From NCBI GenBank assembly GCA_041161475.1, contig JBEAUL010000101.1:1-16618 (forward strand): a stretch of 16,618 bases of DNA, written 5' to 3'. The DNA comes from JBEAUL01 sp041161475. Its GTDB lineage: Bacteria; Pseudomonadota; Gammaproteobacteria; UBA6186; Azoamicaceae. The position numbers were made by a program, and so were the translations under genes. The notes beneath the pieces were generated by a model that saw nothing but the letters and a program-made list of their open reading frames with translations, did not search any database and was not told the DNA's origin. Shown in pieces: positions 1 to 6,277 of this stretch. Numbering within the stretch: position 1 is the stretch's first letter; every line of letters begins with the position of its first letter.

Positions 1-472
1 CCATTTGAAAATCGTATGGATGTGTTAAATTTTTATTAAAATTTTTGATAAAATCAAGATTGATTTCTATAACAGGATCAATACCATAACATTCCCTAAA
101 TCCTTCGATGATGTATTGAAATCCTCGAAAATGTTGTATAATTTCCAATGTTGAATCAGGCAAATGAAACAACGTTTCTGATAAACAGTGAAAAGAACAG
201 TTATGTCCGTAAGCACTGGCAAGTCCGTAAGCACTGGCAAGTCCGTATGCTTCGGAAGAATGTTCATATTGAAAATTTTCTTCTCGATGGTAATTTTTTA
301 TTTTCGAAGAAAATTGTTGCATTTCGTTAGTCTTCTTTGTTATTTCTTCGCTTACTTCATTTCTTTCATTTGAGTTTTCATCATAAAATGCAATCATAGC
401 GCCCAGAGATTTTATCTCATCTGACATCTCTTGAAGCTGTTTAACTAAGTTCTGTTCGATACTAATTGCCAT
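1..472 (-). CDS. Partial hypothetical protein, C-terminus beyond left edge
   Basis: An open minus-strand frame runs from an ATG at 472 to the window edge without a stop: 157 complete codons. I recognise no family. The first ~70 residues are charged and heptad-like (EQNLVKQLQEMSDEIKSL at the start), suggesting a coiled coil. Residues ~75-90 contain a hexapeptide AYGLAS in two exact copies followed by a third AYG, encoded by an 18-bp tandem repeat. The visible remainder is mixed and more globular (HLPDSTLEIIQHF, then a Phe/Asn-rich stretch). A GTAGGTACAC block with a possible AGGT ribosome-binding core lies 4 nt before the ATG, and a TATAAT hexamer lies at 502-497. The upstream region is shared with the gene at 675-1307, which suggests a related pair. 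That the frame is coding is well supported by its length and start context; its function is unknown. Confidence 0.7.
   Translation of the reverse strand, partial: MAISIEQNLVKQLQEMSDEIKSLGAMIAFYDENSNERNEVSEEITKKTNEMQQFSSKIKNYHREENFQYEHSSEAYGLASAYGLASAYGHNCSFHCLSETLFHLPDSTLEIIQHFRGFQYIIEGFRECYGIDPVIEINLDFIKNFNKNLTHPYDFQM
205..246. repeat. 18-bp tandem repeat inside a coding region
   Basis: Two exact 18-bp copies (205-222 and 223-240, GTCCGTAAGCACTGGCAA on the plus strand) are followed by a third partial copy that diverges after seven bases. The unit is a multiple of three and encodes AYGLAS on the minus strand, so copy-number change would keep the frame. Confidence 0.9.
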
Positions 473-476
473 AAAA

Positions 477-520
477 GTGTACCTACATTTATTGCTATTA
501 TAATTTAAAAAGTTAAAATA
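477..520 (-). promoter_or_regulatory. Upstream block shared with the 675-1307 gene
   Basis: On the minus strand this holds ATTTTAACT (519-511), TATAAT (502-497, a perfect -10 hexamer with no good -35 partner) and GTAGGTACAC (486-477), which ends 4 nt before the ATG. ATTTTAACT and GTAGGTACAC recur in the same order upstream of the gene at 675-1307. The AGGT core may serve as ribosome-binding site. The promoter assignment is tentative; the sequence match is direct. Confidence 0.45.
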
Positions 521-640
521 CTGACTACTACTTTAGTATAAGCTAGGAATCTGAAAAAAAATAGTGCAATAGGCTGTTAAATACTTATTTCAAGGCATTT
601 TTGGAAGTCGTAGTTCACGGAAATTACCTAAAAAGTCAGC

Positions 641-654
641 AGGCATCCATGCCT
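641..654 (-). terminator. Weak hairpin downstream of the 675-1307 gene
   Basis: A 5-bp stem AGGCA/TGCCT with a 4-nt loop lies about 20 bases after the stop codon. The nearest T-run on the minus strand is about seven bases further, so termination is doubtful. Apart from this, 473-674 shows nothing coding. Confidence 0.25.
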
Positions 655-674
655 TAATTGATTAACTTGATAAC

Positions 675-1307
675 TTAATTGCCAAGATCGAAGCGAACTG
701 TCTTCTTAGGTAGAACTGCTTGTCCAGCAAAGTGAGATTCTTTCTCTAGCGGTATTATTGCACCACCACCGTTATTCGGCTGAGAAAATATAATTGGGGA
801 CGTACTAGGGTCAGGCTCGCCCGCATTTGGATTTGTACTTGGGCAATTATATTCTTCTATTTCTACTTCTGATGGTTCATTATCAGTAAGAGAAACTTCT
901 TCTTCGGAGGTAGCTTTAGCATTACCCGTGAAAAATGCCCATATCCCTCGGCAGGCTTCGACAAAAAGAGACCATAAATGGCTAAGACCAGACAGCAAAC
1001 GGTCGAAGAGTGAGTCTGGTTGTAGTGATAACAGAATGGCTTTTTTACGTGTTATTGTATCTTCTAAGTTTTGTATTTCTTTTTCAAGGTTATTTTTACC
1101 CTCTAAGTAATTTTTTAGGTTTTTTTCAATTTCCTGATACCCTGTATCTTCTGGTCTTAAATAAATCTTAGCAGCAACGAGCTGACTCTGTGCGCTCTCT
1201 ATGATTTCTTCAGTATCTTTTAAACTCCGTTTTTCTTGTGCTAAACGATTTTTAAGCTCAGCGAGCTCTTTTTCTAGGGTTTCTATTTCAATTTGTTTGT
1301 TTGTCAT
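675..1307 (-). CDS. Coiled-coil protein of unknown family, possible effector
   Basis: A 210-residue protein resembling no family I know. Residues 1-95 form a Glu/Lys-rich heptad region (ETLEKELAELKNRLAQEKRSLK), a clear coiled coil. Residues ~99-128 are hydrophobic/amphipathic with several Trp and Phe (LWSLF, GIWAFF) and could associate with a membrane. Residues 134-152 are strongly acidic. Residues 155-185 are Pro/Asn/Gly-rich and look disordered. The tail carries KKTVRF at 201-206, which fits the RVxF consensus for protein phosphatase 1 docking. The start has GTAGGTACAC 5 nt before the ATG, as in the neighbouring partial gene. The coiled coil plus acidic and disordered C-terminal half resembles many Dot/Icm-type substrates of Legionellales, but no secretion gene is present, so this remains inference. 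It lies after ubiB on the same strand, with a separate upstream region. Confidence 0.75.
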   Translation of the reverse strand: MTNKQIEIETLEKELAELKNRLAQEKRSLKDTEEIIESAQSQLVAAKIYLRPEDTGYQEIEKNLKNYLEGKNNLEKEIQNLEDTITRKKAILLSLQPDSLFDRLLSGLSHLWSLFVEACRGIWAFFTGNAKATSEEEVSLTDNEPSEVEIEEYNCPSTNPNAGEPDPSTSPIIFSQPNNGGGAIIPLEKESHFAGQAVLPKKTVRFDLGN

Positions 1308-1312
1308 AAATC

Positions 1313-1348
1313 GTGTACCTACTTCTTTTTTGTTGATTAGTTAAAATA
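1313..1348 (-). promoter_or_regulatory. Second copy of the shared upstream block
   Basis: On the minus strand, TATTTTAACT (1348-1339) is followed after 16 nt by GTAGGTACAC (1322-1313), 5 nt before the ATG of the 675-1307 gene. The same two blocks precede the partial gene at the left edge, there 24 nt apart. I see no convincing -10 here. Confidence 0.4.
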
Positions 1349-1418
1349 TTTAAGTCAAAAAGATAACATATCTTCAAGTGTACCAAAAATGTTTGTATCA
1401 ATGAATAGGGTAATATGC

Positions 1419-2888
1419 TTATAAAGGCTTTTTTTCCAAATGTTCTTGAGAAATACGCAATACATGATCGAGTAATTGCAACAAACGGTCTGGAATTTCG
1501 GGGAAACGCTCCACCCAATAAGGACCATTTTGGCGTATTTTGCGCAAAACACTTTTAAGTCCCATTTGGGTTTGCATCCAATGTTCTAAAAAAGGCTTTG
1601 CGGTACGCCATAAATCCAAGTCTGGATATAATTGCCGGCTTAAACCTTCTACGGTAATCAGTGTTTTTTGTAATAACAAAAATTGCGGTTGAATGTTCAT
1701 GTCAAAGCGTTCTGCCGTTTGAAACAAGCGTAGAAGTGTTTTGCCAAAAGACATGTCCTTAAGGGGTTTTTCAAACAAAGGTTCGCTCACGGTGCGAATG
1801 GCCGACTCAAATTCTTCTACGCGAGTAGAGGCCGGCACCCAGCCAGACTCTACATGTAATGTCGCGACTTTTCGGTAATCACGCTTAAAAAATGCCAAAA
1901 AATTTTCTGCGAGGTAACGTTGGTCAGCCGTATTTAAAGTACCCACAATACCAAAATCAACGGCAATATACCGTGGTTTATCGGGTTGTGTGGCATCAAT
2001 AAACAAATTACCTGGGTGTAAGTCAGCATGAAAAAAGCAGTCTCTAAAGACTTGAGTGAAAAAAATATGAATGATATTTTCAGCCAATTTCTTAAGATTA
2101 ACCCCCTGTGCCTTTAGCCCGGCAATATCGGTAGTAGACAAGCCATACACGCGTTCCATGGTAAGAACTTGACCTTCTGTGTGTGACCAATAAATCTTTG
2201 GAATATACAATACATCAGAATGCAAAAAATGGCGTCTCAGTTGGGAAGCATTGGCTGCTTCTCGCATTAAATCCAATTCATCTAAAATTGTTTTTTGAAA
2301 TTCTTGTACCATTGCCTTGGGTTTAAATCGTTTGGCTTTTTTTGAGTAACGTTCTAGTAATGTTGCAATCTTTTTTAAAATGGATAAATCATAACGTATG
2401 GTGCGATGAATCGTTGGGCGCAACACTTTGACGACAACGGCTTTCCCCTCATGTGTGGTTGCGGCATGCACTTGTGCAATCGAAGCCGAAGCCAAGGGTT
2501 TTAAATCAAAGTTGGCAAAAAGAATGTCAATAGGTTTCCCGAGGGAATTTTCGATAATCTGTTGCGCGACTTTGCCATCGAAGGAGGGGACTTTATCCTG
2601 TAATTTAGACAATTCTTTTAAAATAGGCTCAGGTAATAAGTCTGATCGTGTAGATAAGAGTTGACCAAATTTAACAAAAAGCGGTCCTAAAGTCTCGAGC
2701 GCTTGATGCAATCGTTCAGCTACAGGGGCAGTTGGTGGGGCAAAAAACCATCTGGTGGGTAAGCAACGCAATGTCCATTGAACCGGCTTTAAAATGTCAA
2801 GCTCAACCAATATGGCATCCAATCGATATTTTAAAATGACAATCACAATATAGATTAAACGAAAAAAAGTCTTAATACGATTTAACAT
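1419..2888 (-). CDS. ubiB: UbiB family protein kinase-like ATPase
   Basis: UbiB is an atypical protein kinase-like (ABC1/ADCK) ATPase needed for ubiquinone biosynthesis, thought to help extract lipid intermediates at the inner membrane. Visible hallmarks: the KxGQ motif at 73-76 (KFGQ, then LSTR), the Ala-rich nucleotide loop ASASIAQVH at 133-141, a VVVKV lysine at ~154, the catalytic HADLHPGN at 287-294 and DFG at 311-313. The match to E. coli UbiB is continuous through the ISFG/PQFLLLQKTL region. The protein has 489 residues against 546 in E. coli and stops just where the two C-terminal transmembrane helices should begin; the only hydrophobic stretch is near residues 9-29. The following 111 bases encode no such helices in a shifted frame. 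The ATG lies inside the end of ubiJ (7-bp overlap ATGTTAA), implying translational coupling. Last gene of the hslVU-ubi cluster. Confidence 0.95.
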   Translation of the reverse strand: MLNRIKTFFRLIYIVIVILKYRLDAILVELDILKPVQWTLRCLPTRWFFAPPTAPVAERLHQALETLGPLFVKFGQLLSTRSDLLPEPILKELSKLQDKVPSFDGKVAQQIIENSLGKPIDILFANFDLKPLASASIAQVHAATTHEGKAVVVKVLRPTIHRTIRYDLSILKKIATLLERYSKKAKRFKPKAMVQEFQKTILDELDLMREAANASQLRRHFLHSDVLYIPKIYWSHTEGQVLTMERVYGLSTTDIAGLKAQGVNLKKLAENIIHIFFTQVFRDCFFHADLHPGNLFIDATQPDKPRYIAVDFGIVGTLNTADQRYLAENFLAFFKRDYRKVATLHVESGWVPASTRVEEFESAIRTVSEPLFEKPLKDMSFGKTLLRLFQTAERFDMNIQPQFLLLQKTLITVEGLSRQLYPDLDLWRTAKPFLEHWMQTQMGLKSVLRKIRQNGPYWVERFPEIPDRLLQLLDHVLRISQEHLEKKPL

Positions 2889-3511
2889 AAGGATTTTTTG
2901 TTTAGATTTATATTTAATTGAGTGATATGCGCAGATAATCGTTCGATATCATCTCGTAATGTATCGACTGCTTCCATCCAATCCCTTACTTCTCTTGTCG
3001 TAGGCAATAATACCGTTTCGAATTGCAGGTATTCGGTGGTGTTATCGGCCAATTGATGGACACTTTCTGTAAGCCCAGTAAAGCGCCTAGCAGAAAATCG
3101 CGAAAGACGAACCGCTAAATTATCCCCAAGCCATGCGGATAATCGTTCGGTAAAGTCAATGGGAGGGTACTTGAGTGCTTGAGATAGGGTAAGTGCCAAA
3201 GTCAGATCGCCATTTAAGCATAATCCAAGGGTTTTTGCATCATGCATATTGCCTGTGCTTAATAAACGCATAAAAGCACGCATGGGTCCTGTAAAGCGCA
3301 GTGTAGGCGCTGGGTTGGAAAATGCACTGTGCATATCTTGTATGTTTAATTTTCCAGCATGGATAGATAATATCCAATTACCTATATCCGTGACAGTGAC
3401 TTGAATGGCTTTTCCATCCAGTTGTTGCCAGACAGCATGATAAGCCGGGTGTCCATAGTAATGATTGATCAAAGCAGTGATTGGAGCAAACAACCGTGTG
3501 ACGGCTAGCAT
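2882..3511 (-). CDS. ubiJ: UbiJ, ubiquinone biosynthesis accessory factor
   Basis: A 209-residue protein between ubiE and ubiB, the position ubiJ holds in E. coli (201 residues there). UbiJ has an SCP2-type lipid-binding fold and, with UbiK, supports the soluble complex of ubiquinone ring-modifying enzymes. Consistent features are the N-terminal TRLFAPITALINHYY helix, an SCP2-like middle with TLRFTGP and LNGDLTLALTLSQALK, and a C-terminal helical region (REVRDWMEAVDTLRDDIERL) that predicts a coiled coil, the part expected to contact UbiK. The ATG follows the ubiE stop codon with no spacer, and the 3' end overlaps ubiB by 7 bp. The sequence is divergent, as usual for this family, so the call rests on domain pattern plus position. 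Confidence 0.88.
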   Translation of the reverse strand: MLAVTRLFAPITALINHYYGHPAYHAVWQQLDGKAIQVTVTDIGNWILSIHAGKLNIQDMHSAFSNPAPTLRFTGPMRAFMRLLSTGNMHDAKTLGLCLNGDLTLALTLSQALKYPPIDFTERLSAWLGDNLAVRLSRFSARRFTGLTESVHQLADNTTEYLQFETVLLPTTREVRDWMEAVDTLRDDIERLSAHITQLNINLNKKSLC

Positions 3512-4255
3512 TTACTTAAAACCCTTATGAATAGCCACAATACCACCATGCCAATTTTGGTATTCACAGCAGGAAAAACCCACTGTTTCCATCATGGACT
3601 TAAGCGTTTCTTGTGTCGGGTGTTTACGAATAGACTCTGCTAAATATTGGTAGCTCTCTGCATCATTGCATATCAGGCGACCTAAAAAAGGCAATACATG
3701 AAAAGAGTATCGATCGTACCAGGCTTGCAAAGTAGGGTTAATGAGATGAGAAAATTCTAAGATAACCAAACGACCACCTGGTCGTAATACATGATAGATA
3801 TTTTCTAAGGCTTTGTTTTTATCGGTCACATTGCGCAGACCAAAAGCACAAATAACGGTGTCAAAGTAATGTGGTGAAAAAGGCAAGGATTCGGCATCTG
3901 CCTGCACCCACTCAATCAATGAAATAAGTCCCTCATCGATTAGCGCGCGTTGACCGGCTTGTAGCATGGCAGCATTAATATCTGCCAATACAATCTTGCC
4001 TTCTCCTTGCAATTTCGGGTGTATAAGACGGGTAATATCCCCTGTGCCACCCGCCAAATCTAAAATATGTTGCCCTGCTTGTATTTGGCATGAGGCGACA
4101 GCTGCTCGCTTCCAAATGCGGTGAATGCCTAAGGACATCAAATCATTCATTAAATTATAGCGCTCTGCAACCGAGCTAAACACTTGTCCCACACGGGTTT
4201 TCTTTTCCTCGCGTGGGATCGTTTCAAAACCAAAATGGGTATATTCTTTGTCCAT
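3512..4255 (-). CDS. ubiE: Ubiquinone/menaquinone C-methyltransferase UbiE
   Basis: SAM-dependent class I methyltransferase that adds the ring C-methyl group in ubiquinone (and, where present, menaquinone) synthesis. At 247 residues it is of normal length. The family signatures are intact: THFGFETIP near the N-terminus, VGQVFSSVAERYNLMNDLMS at 22-41, the SAM-binding motif I LDLAGGTGD at 65-73, the CAFGLRNVTDK segment, the VLRPGGRLVILEFS motif and the C-terminal GGIVAIHKGFK. The stop codon of hslU overlaps this ATG by one base (TAATG), so translation is probably coupled to hslU. ubiJ follows with no intergenic base. Confidence 0.97.
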   Translation of the reverse strand: MDKEYTHFGFETIPREEKKTRVGQVFSSVAERYNLMNDLMSLGIHRIWKRAAVASCQIQAGQHILDLAGGTGDITRLIHPKLQGEGKIVLADINAAMLQAGQRALIDEGLISLIEWVQADAESLPFSPHYFDTVICAFGLRNVTDKNKALENIYHVLRPGGRLVILEFSHLINPTLQAWYDRYSFHVLPFLGRLICNDAESYQYLAESIRKHPTQETLKSMMETVGFSCCEYQNWHGGIVAIHKGFK

Positions 4256-5637
4256 TACAAAATAAATTTACTTAAATCTTCGTCGTTTATAATGGTACTT
4301 AAGTGTTCGTTTACATAAGTTTTATCAATCAATACGGTTTTGTCCGCATATAAATGGGCATTAAACGAGATGTCTTCGATAACCCGTTCTATCACAGTAT
4401 GTAAACGACGGGCACCAATGTTTTCCACACGCTCATTGATTTCATAAGCAACTTCAGCAATACGATGAATCCCATCGGGTGAAAAAGCGATATGCACATT
4501 TTCTGTACCCAATAAAATTTGTACTTGCATGGTAAGAGAAGCATAAGGCTCGGTTAAAATGCGTACAAAATCTTCAGCTCTTAGCGCATTCAGCTCTACA
4601 CGAATAGGAAGACGCCCTTGCAATTCTGGAATTAAATCAGCCGGTTTTGAGACATGAAAAGCCCCAGAAGCAATAAATAAAATATGGTCGGTTTTTACCA
4701 TGCCGTATTTCGTGGTAACAGTACATCCCTCAATCAAAGGCAATAAGTCACGTTGAACGCCTTCACGAGAGACATCAGCCCCGCCACGATAATCACTGCG
4801 TTGCGCGACTTTGTCGATTTCATCAATAAAGACAATCCCAGATTGTTCTACACGCTCCCGGGCCATATTTTTAATGTCTTCATCATTGATTAATTTCGCC
4901 GCTTCTTCTTCTTGTAAAATTTTAAATGCATCCTTTACTTTTAATTTACGTTTTTTAGATTTTTCACTGGATAAGTGTTGAAACATGCTTTGCAGTTGAT
5001 TTGTCATGTCTTCCATGCCAGGAGGAGCGATAATATCTACACCAATGGCTGCGCGAGAAACATGAATTTCTATTTCTTGATGGTCTAACGTGCCTTCTCT
5101 CAATTTTTTTCTAAACACTTGGCGTGCGGTCGAAGCATCTTTTTCTTCATGGTGCACCTCTTCTGTTAGGGTGTCTCGTGCTTTTTGCGAAGGCAGTAAC
5201 GCATCCAAAATACGTTCTTCCGCAGCTTGTTCGGCCTGGTGCTTGATTTTTTCCATGGCTTCTTCACGCAACATTTTAACGGCGCTGTCGGTTAAATCAC
5301 GTATAATGGAATCTACATCGCGTCCCACATACCCTACTTCAGTAAATTTAGTGGCTTCTACTTTAATAAAGGGCGCATTTGCCAATTTTGCTAACCGTCG
5401 GGCAATCTCTGTTTTACCTACCCCAGTTGGCCCAATCATTAAAATATTTTTGGGTTTTATTTCTGCCCGCATGCTAGGATCTACTTTGCTGCGTCGCTCA
5501 CGATTACGTAGCGCAACAGCAACAGCCCGTTTGGCATCGTGTTGTCCGATAATATGTTTATCCAGTTCCTGAACAATCTGTTGTGGTGTTAATCCCGACA
5601 GGGTTGCGGGTAATAAAGGATGCGTATGCATGTTCAT
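4255..5637 (-). CDS. hslU: HslU, ATPase subunit of the HslUV protease
   Basis: AAA+ unfoldase that forms a hexamer, unfolds substrates and feeds them into the HslV peptidase. Walker A GPTGVGKT is at 69-76, the pore loop GYVG at 102-105, the coiled, charged I-domain from about 110 to 245, Walker B IVFIDE at 268-273, and sensor/arginine elements follow (GRLPIRVEL, ENIGARRLHT). The C-terminus EDLSKFIL is the conserved tail that docks into HslV pockets. The N-terminus has about a dozen residues before the usual LTPQQIVQELDKHIIGQ; a second in-frame ATG two codons in is an equally possible start. The gene begins 5 nt after hslV and overlaps ubiE by one base. Confidence 0.98.
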   Translation of the reverse strand: MNMHTHPLLPATLSGLTPQQIVQELDKHIIGQHDAKRAVAVALRNRERRSKVDPSMRAEIKPKNILMIGPTGVGKTEIARRLAKLANAPFIKVEATKFTEVGYVGRDVDSIIRDLTDSAVKMLREEAMEKIKHQAEQAAEERILDALLPSQKARDTLTEEVHHEEKDASTARQVFRKKLREGTLDHQEIEIHVSRAAIGVDIIAPPGMEDMTNQLQSMFQHLSSEKSKKRKLKVKDAFKILQEEEAAKLINDEDIKNMARERVEQSGIVFIDEIDKVAQRSDYRGGADVSREGVQRDLLPLIEGCTVTTKYGMVKTDHILFIASGAFHVSKPADLIPELQGRLPIRVELNALRAEDFVRILTEPYASLTMQVQILLGTENVHIAFSPDGIHRIAEVAYEINERVENIGARRLHTVIERVIEDISFNAHLYADKTVLIDKTYVNEHLSTIINDEDLSKFIL

Positions 5638-5642
5638 ATAAA

Positions 5643-6191
5643 TTATCCGTTATGTATCTCAAGGGCTTCAATGGTTTGATTGTGGTTGGTATAGATACAG
5701 ATATCAGCGGCAATATCCAATGATTTGTGTACGATTTCTTTGGCACTTAAGTCGGTGTTATTCAGTAATGCAATGGCCGCAGATTGCGCAAAGGGACCAC
5801 CAGAGCCAATGGCAATTAGGCCATGCTCAGGTTCAATGACATCGCCGTTGCCTGTAATAATGAGTGAGGCTTTTTCATCTGCAACAGCCAATAAGGCCTC
5901 TAATCGACGTAATGCTTTGTCTGTGCGCCATTCTTTGGCCAGTTCAACCGCTGCGCGTACCAAATGGCCGTGATAAGATTCTAGTTTTTTCTCAAAGCGT
6001 TCGAACAAGGTAAAGGCATCTGCTGTACCGCCGGCAAAGCCTGCCAGGACTTTGTCTTTGTATAGTCTTCTGACTTTTTTTGCATTGCCTTTTAAAACCG
6101 TGTTACCTAAAGAGACTTGCCCATCTCCCCCAATCACCACGCTATTGCCTCTGCGCACAGAGACAATCGTTGTTCCGCGAAATTGTTCCAC
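5643..6191 (-). CDS. hslV: HslV, peptidase subunit of the HslUV protease
   Basis: N-terminal-threonine peptidase of the proteasome beta-subunit type, forming a double hexameric ring capped by HslU. The protein reads MEQFRGTTIVSVRR: a six-residue propeptide precedes the nucleophile Thr7, unlike the MTTIVSVRR start of E. coli. The GDGQVSLGN, GFAGGTADAFTLFERFE and AIGSGG motifs are intact and the 182-residue length is normal. The start is GTG at 6191, supported by an AGGGGG ribosome-binding sequence 8 nt upstream. It is first in the hslVU-ubiEJB cluster and has a sigma-32-like promoter upstream. Confidence 0.98.
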   Translation of the reverse strand: MEQFRGTTIVSVRRGNSVVIGGDGQVSLGNTVLKGNAKKVRRLYKDKVLAGFAGGTADAFTLFERFEKKLESYHGHLVRAAVELAKEWRTDKALRRLEALLAVADEKASLIITGNGDVIEPEHGLIAIGSGGPFAQSAAIALLNNTDLSAKEIVHKSLDIAADICIYTNHNQTIEALEIHNG

Positions 6192-6217
6192 CGTGGGTAC
6201 CCCCTATAAAAATGTTG

Positions 6218-6235
6218 GTTCAGTCTACCATGAAC
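6218..6235 (-). promoter_or_regulatory. Stem-loop in the hslV 5' leader
   Basis: On the minus strand GTTCA TGGTAGAC TGAAC forms a 5-bp stem with an 8-nt loop, extendable by a G-U pair. It would lie at the start of the leader RNA made from the promoter at 6242-6268. A 5' stem-loop stabilising hslVU mRNA is known in E. coli; that this one does the same is inference. Confidence 0.4.
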
Positions 6236-6241
6236 TTTACA

Positions 6242-6268
6242 ATGGGGGTAGATTTTACAGAAGTCTAG
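6242..6268 (-). promoter_or_regulatory. Probable sigma-32 (heat-shock) promoter of hslVU
   Basis: On the minus strand, CTAGAC (6268-6263; 4 of 6 to CTTGAA) is followed after 15 bp by an exact CCCCAT (6247-6242), then TTG. Spacing fits the RpoH class (13-15 bp). It sits directly after the stop codon of the pilU-like gene and about 50 bp before the hslV GTG, and hslVU is a classic heat-shock operon. Confidence 0.6.
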
Positions 6269-6277
6269 TGTCGACCG

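Noticed and set aside
205..246. Short tandem repeat considered as a CRISPR remnant
   Set aside because: Copies are directly adjacent without spacers, the unit is only 18 bp, and it keeps the reading frame of a gene.
148..373. Two plus-strand reading frames across the 18-bp repeat
   Set aside because: They are antisense to the longer open minus-strand frame that has a start context and runs to the window edge.
1288..1552. Two minus-strand frames spanning the end of ubiB, considered as lost UbiB transmembrane helices
   Set aside because: They overlap intact ubiB codons, are not hydrophobic enough for two helices, and do not resemble the UbiB tail.
5090..5572. 160-codon plus-strand frame opposite hslU
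   Set aside because: It is the antisense shadow of conserved hslU codons, Ser-rich and low complexity, with no ribosome-binding site.
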